Source: Alphaproteobacteria bacterium
GTDB taxonomy: Bacteria > Pseudomonadota > Alphaproteobacteria > Micavibrionales > Micavibrionaceae
Direction: 5' to 3'
Length of the DNA stretch: 64,000 nt
NCBI GenBank assembly: GCA_028289285.1
Contig: JANQRF010000002.1
Location: forward strand, 310,001 to 374,000
Shown here: positions 17,871 through 27,522 of the stretch, one piece after another
How the letters are laid out: every line of letters begins with the position of its first letter
Position numbering within the stretch: position 1 is the first letter of the stretch
Program-made: the position numbers and the translations under genes
Notes under the pieces: model-generated
Seen by the model: only the letters and a program-made list of their open reading frames with translations
The model's database searches: none
Told to the model about the DNA's origin: nothing

Positions 17871-18548
17871 ATGCAATCTATTTTTCAGGGTTTATTAACG
17901 GCTATCCCTTTAAAATTAAGGATAAAATTAAAAAAAGTCCGGCGATGTACCGGGCTTTTGTTGCATTTGGGAAGTGGGCTGGATTTGATTCAAATTGCAA
18001 ATAAATGGATTCGTGCACCTTTACGTCGTTATTCAAACGAAGAAGACGGTGTGGCCGCTGTTGAATTCGCGCTTGTCAGTTTCCCGTTTTTGTTCCTGAT
18101 TATCGGCATCATCGAAATGTCACTGATGTTTACCGCTCAAAGCGTTTTGGAATATTCAAATTCAGCCGCCGGGCGTCTGATCCGGACAGGGCAGCTTCAG
18201 GATCTGACGATCGAAGAACAGATTGATATGTTCGAAGAAACGGTCTGTGACAATGCCAGCTTTTTGATGGATTGCGATCAGATTCAGTATCAGGTGCAGA
18301 CGGTTCCTGATTATGCAAGCGCGCAAACAATTCCGGCTCCTGAATATGATGAAGATGGCTTACTTGTCGATAGCGGGTTTGATATTGGTGGATCAAGCGC
18401 GATTGTGTTTGTCCGCGTCGTGTATAGGTATCCGATCACATTGCCGATTATGCAGCAGCTTTTATCTAATTATGAAGATGAATTCCGAATGATGATTTCA
18501 ACCTCTGTGCTTCAGACAGAGCCTTATGATTTTGAGGATGCGCTGTAA
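17871..18548 (+). CDS. TadE-like pilus assembly protein (start uncertain)
   Basis: Contains the TadE N-terminal signature EEDGVAAVEFALVSFPFLFLIIGIIEM (given only as a landmark), a single membrane helix after a processing-type Gly/Glu stretch. A periplasmic domain with two Cys (CDNASFLMDC) follows. It is first of three plus-strand genes of the tight-adherence (Tad) secretion type. The open frame begins at 17871, but a terminator-like hairpin at 17933-17959 sits inside that N-terminal extension and the basic stretch before the helix is atypical. The true start is therefore probably a later non-ATG codon around 17970-17990. Confidence 0.75.
   Translation: MQSIFQGLLTAIPLKLRIKLKKVRRCTGLLLHLGSGLDLIQIANKWIRAPLRRYSNEEDGVAAVEFALVSFPFLFLIIGIIEMSLMFTAQSVLEYSNSAAGRLIRTGQLQDLTIEEQIDMFEETVCDNASFLMDCDQIQYQVQTVPDYASAQTIPAPEYDEDGLLVDSGFDIGGSSAIVFVRVVYRYPITLPIMQQLLSNYEDEFRMMISTSVLQTEPYDFEDAL
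17933..17959. terminator. Terminator-like hairpin before the tad genes
   Basis: AAAAGTCCGG pairs fully (one G-T) with CCGGGCTTTT around loop cgatgta. It is flanked by AAAAAAA on the left, so on the minus strand it is followed by a strong T-tract, and by TTTTGTT on the plus strand. It may attenuate the tad transcript or end a short transcript begun upstream. Confidence 0.55.
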
Positions 18549-18549
18549 A

Positions 18550-19092
18550 ATGGTGATGCGCTTTATAAAAAACTGGATTGTAAAGGAAGACGGGATTGCT
18601 GCCACCGAAGCGGCGTTGGTTCTGCCTATTCTGATTACATTGCTAATGGCTGTGTATGATCTTGGGAACGGGATTGTGATTAATCACAAAACAGTTGTCG
18701 CCGCGCAGATTATGGGTGACCTGATCACCCGGAACCGGGAGCTGACCGAAACCCAGGTCGATGATATTGGTATTGCCGGGGCGCTTGCGCTTCAGCCCTA
18801 TAATACAGGCACGTTTGGGTACGACATTATCAGTGTTGAGTTTATCGAAGATGGGGACCCAACGATTGACTGGCGCGTGACGGACGGCATGGATGAAAAT
18901 GAAGATTTGCTGGAAAGCACACGGGGGCTTGGTGATGAATCCGAAGGCGTCGTTGTTGTGATGACGACCTATAGCTATCGCCCGTTCTTTGCAAACTTTA
19001 TTGTCGATCAAATTGATATGGCTGAAATTTCTTATTTGAAAGGCCGGCGCAGCGCAGTTGTGCGGTGCCCGGATTGTCCGGACGGGTCGTAA
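18550..19092 (+). CDS. Second TadE/TadF-like pilus assembly protein
   Basis: A 180-residue protein with KEDGIAATEAALVLPILITLLMAVYDLG as its TadE-type membrane signature (landmark only) and a periplasmic C-terminal domain ending RCPDCPDGS with a CxxC pair. The ATG at 18550 lies one base after the stop of the first TadE-like gene. The next gene starts 1 base after this stop, so translation is probably coupled. It is likely a minor pseudopilin of a Tad-type apparatus. Confidence 0.8.
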   Translation: MVMRFIKNWIVKEDGIAATEAALVLPILITLLMAVYDLGNGIVINHKTVVAAQIMGDLITRNRELTETQVDDIGIAGALALQPYNTGTFGYDIISVEFIEDGDPTIDWRVTDGMDENEDLLESTRGLGDESEGVVVVMTTYSYRPFFANFIVDQIDMAEISYLKGRRSAVVRCPDCPDGS

Positions 19093-19093
19093 C

Positions 19094-20494
19094 ATGAGTA
19101 CACTCTTTCATCATATAAAATCCTTCTTTCTTGCCTATCTGTGTGCAACGCAGGGCGCGGTTATTATCATTTTTGCCATGACATTGCCGGTGGTTGTGAT
19201 GAGCACGGGCGTGACAGTTGATTTGGCACAGGCTTACCTGACCCGTGAAAGGCTGAACCGTGCCCTGGATGCGGCGGCACTAGCGGCGGCAAAAAATCCA
19301 TCTGATGATCAGAGTGTTATCGAACAAGAGGTTCAAAATTTTCTAATCGCCAATTACCCGGACGGCGATATCGGTGACATTTCCAATTTCAATGTCGTGA
19401 TAGATGACCAGTTAGATACGCTGACAGTAACAGGCTATGCCAGTGTTGATACGGCTTTCATGGGCGTTATCGGTATTTATGAAGTTGATGTCTCTGCGAC
19501 GACAACCGTGCAGCGCGAAGTGCAGGGGATTGAAGTTGTACTTGTGCTGGATGTCACAGGCTCTATGGCGGATTACATTGATGAGCTGGAAGACTCTGTT
19601 GAAATGTTCGTCAATCGAATTTGCCTCGAAGAGGAATGCCCGGAAAATGTAAAAATCGGCTACGTCCCTTTCAGCACGGCTGTGAATGTCGGCCCCTATG
19701 GTTTAGGCGAAGATGAAAGCGGTAACTTTTATGATGCACCGTTTGTGAATAATCCGTTTGGTAAAGAGTGGGGCACCGACTTTGATGACTGGCTTGGGTG
19801 CGTTCTTGCGGCTGATTCAGGTAATGATACGGACCCAACATTTGCAGGGAACTGGAATATGTTCCGTAACAGCATGGCTTATGCCGGGTCGTGGAGTTAC
19901 TTTGATTTTGAATCCTATAGTCACTATGTGAATACGAGCTGGGGACGGTATTATTACTATCATAGCTATAATTACCTGTGTAACAGTTCTTACATTACGC
20001 CGCTCACCAACAATAAAGACCGGCTTTTAAGCAAAGCAGACTTCAATGCAAATGGCTGGACGCTTGGAAATCTCGGCATGATCTGGGGCCTGCGTGTGCT
20101 GACACCTGATTATCCGTTTACGGAAGGATCGCCCTGGGAAGAAACAAATATCAAGCGCGTGATCGTGATGATGACTGACGGGGTGAATGATATCCCGGAT
20201 GGCGGCTCCAGCAGTTCACAATATTCTGCGTATGGTGAAGCGACCGGCGATGGTATTAATGAAGATGACCTGGATTCCAAATTCACAGAAGTCTGTAATA
20301 CGGCCAAGAATGATTATGAAGTTGAAATTTATACGATTACATTTTCTGACGGCGTGGATGCAGATACAGAAGAGCTTTTCGAGGCCTGCGCCAGTGAAGA
20401 CGATAATTATTACGACGTTGATTCAGCCGTCGACCTTGCCGATGCCTATGATGACATCGCCAAGGAGCTCAGTAACCTTTACGTTTCTAAATAA
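19094..20494 (+). CDS. TadG-like protein with von Willebrand A domain
   Basis: A 466-residue protein. The N-terminal QGAVIIIFAMTLPVVVMSTG is the putative Flp-pilus assembly TadE/G-like membrane anchor. A linker follows, then a VWA domain starting near residue 157 with the MIDAS motif DVTGSM (about 163-168) and a second metal-binding part MMTDGVND. A Tyr-rich insert (SYFDFESYSHY, YYYYHSYNY) lies inside the VWA domain. It is third in the tad trio, while the ATPase, secretin and prepilin genes are not in the window. It is convergent with sodB across a hairpin cluster. Confidence 0.85.
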   Translation: MSTLFHHIKSFFLAYLCATQGAVIIIFAMTLPVVVMSTGVTVDLAQAYLTRERLNRALDAAALAAAKNPSDDQSVIEQEVQNFLIANYPDGDIGDISNFNVVIDDQLDTLTVTGYASVDTAFMGVIGIYEVDVSATTTVQREVQGIEVVLVLDVTGSMADYIDELEDSVEMFVNRICLEEECPENVKIGYVPFSTAVNVGPYGLGEDESGNFYDAPFVNNPFGKEWGTDFDDWLGCVLAADSGNDTDPTFAGNWNMFRNSMAYAGSWSYFDFESYSHYVNTSWGRYYYYHSYNYLCNSSYITPLTNNKDRLLSKADFNANGWTLGNLGMIWGLRVLTPDYPFTEGSPWEETNIKRVIVMMTDGVNDIPDGGSSSSQYSAYGEATGDGINEDDLDSKFTEVCNTAKNDYEVEIYTITFSDGVDADTEELFEACASEDDNYYDVDSAVDLADAYDDIAKELSNLYVSK

Positions 20495-20506
20495 CTTCTC
20501 TCCAAT

Positions 20507-20640
20507 GTCATCCCCGCGGCTTTTGCGTTAGCAAAAGCACTAACAGCGGGGATCTAAAAAGACAGCCGGCAAAGCTGGCTGACATATGGACCCCCGTCGT
20601 TTAAGTTCACCTTGCTGCGCAAGGTTCACCACGGGGGTGA
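20507..20640. repeat. Three consecutive REP-like hairpins
   Basis: Hairpin 1 pairs ATCCCCGC (20510) with GCGGGGAT (20546) around an inner GCTTTTGC/GCAAAAGC stem. Hairpin 2 pairs CAGCCGGC with GCTGGCTG (20563-20581). Hairpin 3 pairs ACCCCCGT (20590) with ACGGGGGT (20631) around CCTTGC/GCAAGG. They fill the 158-bp gap between convergent tadG-like and sodB, and probably act as a bidirectional terminator or as mobile REP units. Confidence 0.8.
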
Positions 20641-20652
20641 CGCTAGTGTTTG

Positions 20653-21276
20653 TTAGGCAGCAGCTTTCATCGGGCCTTGTTCAAAGAGCTGCGCGACATA
20701 CTCCCAGTTGATCATGTTATCCACGAACGCTTCCATATATTTCGGGCGTGCGTTGCGGTAATCAATGTAATAGGAATGTTCCCACACATCACAGCCAAGA
20801 AGCGCCGTTTTCCCATGCGTAAGCGGGTTATCGCCGTTGGCGGTTTTCATGATTTCCAGCTTGCCGGTGGCGTTATCCATCGCCAGCCAGCACCAGCCGG
20901 AGCCGAACTGTGTCAGGCCCGCTTCGATGAACTTGCCGCGGAAAGTGGCAAAATCGCCGATATCTTCTGTGATTTTGTTTTCCAGCGCGCCGGGCAGTTT
21001 ATCCCCGCCACCATTGGGGGCCATCCAGTGCCAGAAATGATTATGGTTCCAATGCTGGGCGGCATTGTTAAACAGGCCCTGATTTTGTTGCTTGTGGGCG
21101 TTCAGAACAACTTCCTCGAGGGTTTCGCCCATATTTGGCAGGTCGGATAAAATCTTATTGCCGTTATCGACATAGGCCTGGTGATGTTTATCATGATGAA
21201 ATTCTAGCGTTTCGGCGGACATATACGGGTCCAGCGCATCATACGCATAGGGCAAAGCGGGGAGTTCGAAGGTCAT
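20653..21276 (-). CDS. sodB: Superoxide dismutase, iron type
   Basis: Cytoplasmic Fe (possibly cambialistic) superoxide dismutase of 207 residues. Metal ligands are the His in EFHHDKHHQAYV, the His in NAAQHWNHNHFW, and the Asp and His in DVWEHSYYID. The QHWNHNHFW context and GSGWCWL fit the iron form better than the Mn form, but the metal cannot be proven from sequence. It is divergent from the NDUFAF6-like gene with only 43 bp between starts. Confidence 0.95.
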   Translation of the reverse strand: MTFELPALPYAYDALDPYMSAETLEFHHDKHHQAYVDNGNKILSDLPNMGETLEEVVLNAHKQQNQGLFNNAAQHWNHNHFWHWMAPNGGGDKLPGALENKITEDIGDFATFRGKFIEAGLTQFGSGWCWLAMDNATGKLEIMKTANGDNPLTHGKTALLGCDVWEHSYYIDYRNARPKYMEAFVDNMINWEYVAQLFEQGPMKAAA

Positions 21277-21319
21277 GGTTTATCCTTTCGGTTTTGATCT
21301 GAGTATGGTTTAAAGCGGC

Positions 21320-22111
21320 ATGTCCTTAACTTACTGCGGAAATTTGGTCCGTCAAGCTGATCCGGACCGGTTTTTAATCTCGCTTTTGATGCCGCGCACA
21401 CATCGCGAGGCGCTCTGGGCGCTCTATGCTTTTAATGCGGAGATCGCCAAGACGCGTTCCGTGGTCACCGAAACCACAACGGGCCTGATCCGGCTCACCT
21501 GGTGGCGCGAAGCACTTGTGGATATCTATAATAACGATACGGTCAGGTCTCACCCGGTTGTCGAGGCTTTGGCCGATATCATCAAAACCTATGATCTGGA
21601 TAAAAATTTGTTTTTAAATCTGATTTACGTGCGCGAGTTCGATCTGGAGGATGTTCCGCCGGCCAGTGTGGATGGTCTGAAAACTTATGCACAGGCCACA
21701 AATGCACCCCTGTTAACTCTGGGGATGAACATTCTCGGCCAAAACGATACGCAGGAGGTTATAAAGACTGTTTCGATGCATTTTGGGGTCATAGGTGTGA
21801 TACGCAGCGTCTTGCATATGGTGTCAGAACGGCGCTGTTACCTTCCGGACGATATTTTAGCTAAACAAAATTTAAGTCCGCAAAAGCTCTATGATTTCAA
21901 TCAAAAAGAAAAATTACCTGAGATAATAAAAGAAGTTTTAGAAAGTCTCTCTGAAAATCAGAACGCCCGGTCCAGCTTCTTAAGAGCGCATACACATGTA
22001 TCGCATCTTTATCTGAGGCAGCTTCAAAAGGTCAATTATGATCTGTTTGATCCGCGCCTGTCTGCGCCGCCGCCCTTCATGGCACTGCGCCTATGGGCCG
22101 TGACCCGCTAA
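21320..22111 (+). CDS. Squalene/phytoene synthase-fold protein, NDUFAF6-like
   Basis: A 263-residue protein of the squalene/phytoene synthase fold. The aspartate-rich DxxxD substrate motifs are absent: the helix reads [15 protein letters not shown] where synthases have the first motif. The text [20 protein letters not shown] and [15 protein letters not shown] closely follows mitochondrial NDUFAF6, a complex I assembly factor without synthase activity. A role in NADH dehydrogenase assembly is inferred from this likeness. Its stop interlocks with that of the convergent trmFO (CTAA). Confidence 0.8.
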   Translation: MSLTYCGNLVRQADPDRFLISLLMPRTHREALWALYAFNAEIAKTRSVVTETTTGLIRLTWWREALVDIYNNDTVRSHPVVEALADIIKTYDLDKNLFLNLIYVREFDLEDVPPASVDGLKTYAQATNAPLLTLGMNILGQNDTQEVIKTVSMHFGVIGVIRSVLHMVSERRCYLPDDILAKQNLSPQKLYDFNQKEKLPEIIKEVLESLSENQNARSSFLRAHTHVSHLYLRQLQKVNYDLFDPRLSAPPPFMALRLWAVTR

Positions 22112-23478
22112 GCGGCGCGTTTAATATCTGGTGTGGTCCAGCTCTCTAAATCAACAAGCGCACGGGCGCTCATCGCTTTCTTTTTGGCCCGGGATTTGTC
22201 TTTGCCTTTGTGGCCCTTGACCACTTCGGCCTCATTTTCAAGAGGCGGGAAGAGCCCGAAATTCACATTCATCGGCTGAAAAGTCTTTGCATCTGCACCG
22301 CCTGTGATGTGAGACAATATGGCTCCCATCGCAGTTGTCTCTTTCGGCGCAGCATAGGGGATACCTAAGCGCTCAAAGGCTGCAAAGCGGCCAGTCATAA
22401 GACCAACAGCTGCGCTTTCAACATAGCCTTCGCAGCCTGTAATTTGACCCGCAAAGCGCCATGCGGGGCGTGCTTTCATGCGCAGCATTTTGTCCAAAAG
22501 ACGCGGAGAATTGATAAAGGTGTTTCTGTGAAGCCCACCGAGACGTGCAAACTCGGCGCGCTCCAATCCGGGGATCATCCGGAAGACATCGCCTTGCGCG
22601 CCGTATTTCATTTTGGTTTGAAATCCGACCATATTATAAAGCGTGCCAAGCGCATTATCCTGACGCAGTTGCACGACTGCATATGGTTTTTCATCACTAT
22701 ATGGGTTGGTGAGACCCACAGGCTTCATAGGACCGTAGCGTAGCGTTTCAGGCCCACGGGAGGCCATGACTTCAATCGGCATGCATCCTTCGAAATAAGG
22801 CGTGTCTTTTTCCCAGTCTTTGAACTCGGTTTTATCAGCCTCTAAAAGTACTTTGATAAAAGTAAGATACTGATCTTTATTCATTGGACAGTTGATATAG
22901 TCTGTGCCGCTGCCCTTATCATAGCGCGACTGAAACCAGACAGTATCGAAATCAATGCTCTCTTTATAGATGATCGGTGCAATCGCATCAAAGAAGGCCA
23001 GTTGATCCTCTCCGCCGATTTTGCGGATCTCTTCAGCCAGTGCAGGGGAGGTCAATGGGCCGGTGGCGATGATGACACTATCCCAGGACGGGTCTGGGAG
23101 GGTGACTTCACCGCGGTCTATGGTGATAAGCGGATGCTCTTCAAGGGCGCGGGTCACACCTGCCGAAAAGATGTCACGGTCCACGGCCAATGCACCACCG
23201 GCAGGCACCGCAGATGCGTCACCTTCACGCATAATGAGCGAATTGCTGCGGCGCATTTCTTCATGCAGCAGACCCACCGCATTATACTCCGCATCATCGG
23301 AGCGGAAAGAATTTGAACAGACAAGCTCGGCCAGCCCGTCCGTTTTATGGGCATCCGTTCCGCGCTCGGGCCGCATTTCATGCAGGATAACAGGCACGCC
23401 GAGATTGGCACACTGCCAGGCAGCTTCAGATCCGGCCAGGCCGCCGCCAATAATATGGACAGGGTTGATATCGCTCAT
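22108..23478 (-). CDS. trmFO: Methylenetetrahydrofolate-tRNA-(uracil-5-)-methyltransferase
   Basis: Forms 5-methyluridine at position 54 of tRNA, using methylene-THF and FAD. It has 456 residues. The N-terminal FAD motif is [15 protein letters not shown], followed by [11 protein letters not shown] with the first conserved Cys and [13 protein letters not shown] with the second. [19 protein letters not shown] is another family landmark. It lies 41 nt downstream of the Y-family polymerase gene on the same strand. The C-terminus is convergent with, and overlaps by 4 nt, the NDUFAF6-like gene. Confidence 0.97.
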   Translation of the reverse strand: MSDINPVHIIGGGLAGSEAAWQCANLGVPVILHEMRPERGTDAHKTDGLAELVCSNSFRSDDAEYNAVGLLHEEMRRSNSLIMREGDASAVPAGGALAVDRDIFSAGVTRALEEHPLITIDRGEVTLPDPSWDSVIIATGPLTSPALAEEIRKIGGEDQLAFFDAIAPIIYKESIDFDTVWFQSRYDKGSGTDYINCPMNKDQYLTFIKVLLEADKTEFKDWEKDTPYFEGCMPIEVMASRGPETLRYGPMKPVGLTNPYSDEKPYAVVQLRQDNALGTLYNMVGFQTKMKYGAQGDVFRMIPGLERAEFARLGGLHRNTFINSPRLLDKMLRMKARPAWRFAGQITGCEGYVESAAVGLMTGRFAAFERLGIPYAAPKETTAMGAILSHITGGADAKTFQPMNVNFGLFPPLENEAEVVKGHKGKDKSRAKKKAMSARALVDLESWTTPDIKRAA

Positions 23479-23519
23479 GAGCGGTGTTTTAGGGCATTAA
23501 ATCCGGAAAATCAAATTAT

Positions 23520-24824
23520 CTATGTCCAGAACTCTTCGCGGTCCGGGACGCGGGAAAAGGCGATTTTCGTGCCGACATGCCCGGCGAGCGTTTTGGGCGG
23601 CAGGCCAAGCGTAACTATTTCAGATTTGTATTTTGCCTGTAAGTGATCAAGCGCGGCAGTGAGGTTTTCCCGCTTTTCAAACATCTCTTTATGGTCCTGG
23701 TAAGAGGTATCGAACAAATCATCTGTAATGTCGTTTGCCGTGCGCAGTCCGTAGAGGATAATAGCCACTTTTTTGAACAATGTCCGCCGCGCATAACGAT
23801 CTGCAGCATCCCCAAAAAGCTGAAAGCTCATCTCATTCCATAAGCGGGTCAGGTGATGCAAAAACGTAAACGGGTCATGGGCAGCCGGAAACTGCGCCTC
23901 AAATGCGACTTTCGGACCATCGATCAGACGCACGGAGAAGATCAATCTGGTGGCATAAAACCCTTTGCGCCGCAGCCGCGCGGACGCTTTCACAAGCAGG
24001 CGCCTTGCCATCTGGTAGGTTTTTTCAGGGGTGCGCAGATCCGGGTCAAGCACACGGCTATGGCCGATCATAGAAGAAGAGGTCGCTTGATACGGCACAT
24101 CATAACCGTGCAGCCAGTACCAGAATCGCTCGCCCTGGACACTGCCCCAGATTGCGCGCGCCTGTTTTGGCGAGGTGTTCCAGAGCGCTTCAATGGTTGT
24201 GATCCGTGCACGGTGCAGGCGCGCCTCCATGGCGACATTAATTCCGGGCAAATCCGTGAGTTTGAGGTCTAAAAGACGACCCGGTAAATCGTCGGGCGTT
24301 AGCAAAACCAGCCCGTTCGGTTTTTCAATTTCGGTGGCCACTTTACCCAAAAAGGAGTTGGGGGCTATGCCGATTGAACAGGTAATAGCGGGGCCGAGAT
24401 CGGTCTTGAGCTGGTCTTTAATGCGCTGCGCAATCCGCGCAGCATTTTCCGGATTTTTTTCACGTCCCAAAAGCACGCAGTCAAATTCATCAATCGACCA
24501 GACTTTGTTGACGGGCAGGTGTTTGTCGACGGACTGTAAAATCTTATTGTGATAGTCGACATAAATATTATGCCGGGCCAGGATACAGATGAGCTCCGGG
24601 CACATCTTTTTAGCCTCAAATATCTTGGTACCGGTACGGATACCGTAACGCTTGGCTTCGTAAGAAGCGGCAATCGCACAGGTACCATCCGTGACCATCG
24701 GTACGACGGCGACAGGCTTGCCGATCAGGGCCGGATTTTCATTCTGCTCAACGCTGGCGAAATAGCTGTTCAGGTCCAAAAACAGCCATTTCAGACCGGC
24801 TTGCTGGGGCGTTATAAGGCTCAT
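23520..24824 (-). CDS. Y-family DNA polymerase (DinB/UmuC type)
   Basis: Translesion DNA polymerase of 434 residues. Catalytic metal ligands are in FLDLNSYFASVEQ (first Asp) and WSIDEFDCVLL (Asp-Glu pair); the steric-gate region is NSYFASVE. CSIGIAPNSFLGKVATE and the helix-hairpin segment LTDLPGINVAMEARL are typical. It is longer than E. coli DinB, with a C-terminal extension (about residues 340-434) containing GLPPKTLAGHVGTKIAFSRVP. AGAGGGAGT precedes the ATG. It is probably co-transcribed with trmFO. No LexA-like operator was identified. Confidence 0.9.
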   Translation of the reverse strand: MSLITPQQAGLKWLFLDLNSYFASVEQNENPALIGKPVAVVPMVTDGTCAIAASYEAKRYGIRTGTKIFEAKKMCPELICILARHNIYVDYHNKILQSVDKHLPVNKVWSIDEFDCVLLGREKNPENAARIAQRIKDQLKTDLGPAITCSIGIAPNSFLGKVATEIEKPNGLVLLTPDDLPGRLLDLKLTDLPGINVAMEARLHRARITTIEALWNTSPKQARAIWGSVQGERFWYWLHGYDVPYQATSSSMIGHSRVLDPDLRTPEKTYQMARRLLVKASARLRRKGFYATRLIFSVRLIDGPKVAFEAQFPAAHDPFTFLHHLTRLWNEMSFQLFGDAADRYARRTLFKKVAIILYGLRTANDITDDLFDTSYQDHKEMFEKRENLTAALDHLQAKYKSEIVTLGLPPKTLAGHVGTKIAFSRVPDREEFWT

Positions 24825-24941
24825 ACTCCCTCTTTAATGTTCACTATTTGTTCTTATTATAAAGAGGCCTCAGACACAAGCGATTTTTCACGGGATTTTA
24901 AAATCTTTTCCGGTAAAATGGACAAAGGTAAGGAGCAGATC

Positions 24942-25397
24942 ATGCAAGAGGGACTTTCCGCCAGCCGGTTTTATATGTGGCGCGCCATTGTTGCGATGGC
25001 GCATGCTGATGGCGTGGTTACACCGCATGAGCTGCAGTTTTTGCAGGACTCTCTTAAAGATATCTCCCTCAGCACCGGGCAGATGGAGATTTTGAAAAAA
25101 GACATCAAGTTTCCGCAGGATATTCATGTGATGTTTTCGCAAATCACCGATGCGCGCGACCGGCGTAATTTCTTCAAGCTGGCACGGATCCTGTCCTGGT
25201 CGGATGGTGATTTTGATGCACAAGAGCGCAAAATTTTAGAGTCTCTTGAAGAGGTTAGTAAAAGTGACGCTGATGCGTCTTTGCTGCGAGAGTCACGCCA
25301 GGATTTGCAGCAAGTTGATCTGGACGAAGCACAATGGAGCGCAGCAAAATCAAGCGGCGGGCTGTTCGGATTTCTCGGCCGCTTTGCCAACGCTTAA
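24942..25397 (+). CDS. TerB-like protein, 151 aa
   Basis: Contains a TerB/tellurite-resistance-type helical domain: WRAIVAMAHADGVVTPHELQFL resembles the conserved A-x-D-G-xxxxxE repeat (landmark), and a second LSWSDGDFDAQERKIL carries the matching acidic loop. The ending GGLFGFLGRFANA is hydrophobic. The start is set at ATG 24942 because AAGGAG lies 7 nt upstream; the open frame further up runs opposite the polymerase gene. The function is unknown, since TerB domains often occur in envelope or stress proteins. Its stop interlocks with the convergent lipoprotein gene. Confidence 0.78.
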   Translation: MQEGLSASRFYMWRAIVAMAHADGVVTPHELQFLQDSLKDISLSTGQMEILKKDIKFPQDIHVMFSQITDARDRRNFFKLARILSWSDGDFDAQERKILESLEEVSKSDADASLLRESRQDLQQVDLDEAQWSAAKSSGGLFGFLGRFANA

Positions 25398-25915
25398 GGA
25401 AATAATCGATCTCCAACAATATCATTGAGACGGCCCGGATAAGTCGGCGCTGTAACCGGGTTTACCGGATAGGCACCCCTGCTAAATTGTAAAACCACAT
25501 TCCGGTCGGGCATGTTTACGCCTGACAGCCTGAGTACAATGTCCCTCCATCCAGCCGTCTTTTGCGGTGACACCATAACAGGGCCGCGTACATTCTGAAT
25601 TTCAGAGCGGAGGATGAACTCGTCCCCGCGGGCTTCGAAGACGGCCATCGTACAACCGCCGGCGCCACACCAATAGGTATAGGGAAGTCTGAACAAAACC
25701 AAAGCGTCCCTTGCTCCGTCCCCATTTAAATCAATCCGGGCAAAGTCATACTGGGCATTGGCCGGGCCGTTTTGATCCGCGAGATAGGTTTGGATTTTTG
25801 TTCGTAGCGCTGCGCCGGACGTATCTGCATGCGTCCCGTTCAAAGGTTTGAACTGTTTTACGCCAGGTCCGCTGCAGGCTGTTAAGAGAAAAATCAAAAG
25901 CAGGAATCGAATCAT
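25394..25915 (-). CDS. Putative lipoprotein with FG-GAP-like segment
   Basis: A 173-residue protein with a short signal peptide and lipobox LLTAC (about residue 14). One FG-GAP/VCBS-like element FARIDLNGDGARDALVLF is visible, with a possible calcium-binding DLNGDG loop, and a CGAGGC pair lies in the middle. No named family is recognised beyond this. It is probably anchored in a membrane facing the periplasm. It overlaps the TerB-like gene end by 4 nt (TTAA) and is divergent from nhaD. Confidence 0.72.
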   Translation of the reverse strand: MIRFLLLIFLLTACSGPGVKQFKPLNGTHADTSGAALRTKIQTYLADQNGPANAQYDFARIDLNGDGARDALVLFRLPYTYWCGAGGCTMAVFEARGDEFILRSEIQNVRGPVMVSPQKTAGWRDIVLRLSGVNMPDRNVVLQFSRGAYPVNPVTAPTYPGRLNDIVGDRLFP

Positions 25916-25980
25916 GCTTTATCGTGAATGTGCAAACGGGAAGAGTCACACTTATTTTTTTTGCTGTATGTGTTTGGTTC

Positions 25981-25999
25981 CTGTCTTCCGGGATGACAG
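25981..25999. repeat. REP-like remnant
   Basis: CTGTC and GACAG arms around TTCCGGGAT. The right half GGGATGACAG matches the end of the REP-like element at 34406-34475. It lies in the divergent gap before nhaD. Confidence 0.45.
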
Positions 26000-26027
26000 G
26001 GCATACGAATTGGCTCATACTTTTTAG

Positions 26028-27449
26028 ATGATCCGTTTTGATTCAAAAGCACTTCGATTTATTTTTTGTACGCTTGTGCCCGTGACAATGATTGTCTTCG
26101 GGCTGTTTTATACACCCGGCTTTGCCGCGCCGCGCGACGATAATGGCGGGCATGGCGGCGTGCCGCTCGAAATTATGAACGATCCGGCGGCGATTGCCTG
26201 CCTGGTCGTGTTTATTTTGTCTTATATTGCGGTTCTGTTCGAAGAACGCACACATCTGCGTAAATCCAAACCTGTCATGTTGGGCGCCGGAATCATCTGG
26301 GTGCTGATTGGCTGGATCGCGCCTGATTACGGGATTGATCATCACACGCTGCGCGCGGCTGTCTTTCATGGGCTGGATGAATATGGATCGCTTTTATTGT
26401 TCCTGCTCGCGGCCATGACCTATATCAGCGCGCTTCAAAACCGGCAGGTCTTTGCAGCTTTGCGGGCAAAGCTGGTGCAGTCCGGTTTGAATATGCGCCA
26501 GCTTTTCTGGGCAACGGGGATCTTCGCTTTTTTCCTGTCCCCGATCGCAGATAACCTGACAACGGCGTTGGTGCTTGGCGCCGTGGTTATGGCGGTTGGT
26601 GCAAATGATCCGAAATTCGTCGCGATATCCTGTATCAATATTGTGAATTCGGCCAATGCGGGCGGCGCGTTTTCTCCGTTCGGGGATATTACAACCTTGA
26701 TGGTCTGGCAGGCAGGGAAAGTGGCTTTCTTTGATTTCTTCCCGCTTTTTATCCCGTCCCTTGTATGTTTTATCGTCCCAGCCTTGATTTTAAGCATCTT
26801 TATCCGCCCGCATAAACCGTTGGCTGTACGGGAACAGGTGAAGATGAAACGCGGCGCGAAAACCATTATCTTTCTTGGCCTGTGCACGATTGGGATGGCG
26901 GTCAGTTTTGAACAGTTTTTCGGCTTACCGCCTTTCATCGGGATGATGACCGGGATGTCCATCTTGATGATCACGGCCTATTTCATCCGCCGTATCGGGA
27001 AAAATAGTGACGGGGATTTTGACATTCTTGAAACGGTGGCGACAGCGGAGTGGGATACGCTGCTCTTTTTCTTTGGCGTCATTTTTAGTGTCGGCGGGTT
27101 ATCGTTCTTAGGCTATCTCGAAATTGTGTCTGACTTGCTCTATACGGATTTGGGCGCAACCACGACCAATATCCTGATGGGCTTTGCCTCTGCTATCATC
27201 GACAATATCCCGGTGATGTTTGCCGTTTTAAGTATGGACCCGCAAATGGATCAGTTCCAATGGCTTTTGGTCACGCTCACCTGCGGCGTCGGCGGAAGTA
27301 TGCTTTCCATCGGGTCAGCCGCAGGGGTTGCCTTGATGGGGGTTGCCCGTGGGCAATATACATTCTTTTCACATCTGAAATGGACCCCGGTTCTGATGCT
27401 TGGCTACGGTGCATCCGTGGCCACGCATATTCTGTTGAACGCTCCGTAA
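26028..27449 (+). CDS. nhaD: Na+/H+ antiporter, NhaD type
   Basis: Inner-membrane sodium/proton antiporter of 473 residues with about 12 predicted helices. Family signatures are FFLSPIADNLTTALVLGAVV, NSANAGGAFSPFGDITTLMVW and SAIIDNIPVMFAVLSMDP, where the conserved Asp residues are likely ion ligands. An N-terminal hydrophobic segment followed by FAAPRDDNGGHGG looks like a cleavable leader before the first transport helix. It probably serves pH and sodium homeostasis, which fits a marine or brackish habitat but does not prove it. Confidence 0.93.
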   Translation: MIRFDSKALRFIFCTLVPVTMIVFGLFYTPGFAAPRDDNGGHGGVPLEIMNDPAAIACLVVFILSYIAVLFEERTHLRKSKPVMLGAGIIWVLIGWIAPDYGIDHHTLRAAVFHGLDEYGSLLLFLLAAMTYISALQNRQVFAALRAKLVQSGLNMRQLFWATGIFAFFLSPIADNLTTALVLGAVVMAVGANDPKFVAISCINIVNSANAGGAFSPFGDITTLMVWQAGKVAFFDFFPLFIPSLVCFIVPALILSIFIRPHKPLAVREQVKMKRGAKTIIFLGLCTIGMAVSFEQFFGLPPFIGMMTGMSILMITAYFIRRIGKNSDGDFDILETVATAEWDTLLFFFGVIFSVGGLSFLGYLEIVSDLLYTDLGATTTNILMGFASAIIDNIPVMFAVLSMDPQMDQFQWLLVTLTCGVGGSMLSIGSAAGVALMGVARGQYTFFSHLKWTPVLMLGYGASVATHILLNAP

Positions 27450-27522
27450 GCACTGCAATGCGCAGGTATGCGCCGTTAAAAACCGACCTTGTCTGTGATA
27501 AAAAAGACAAAGGAGAAACCGC

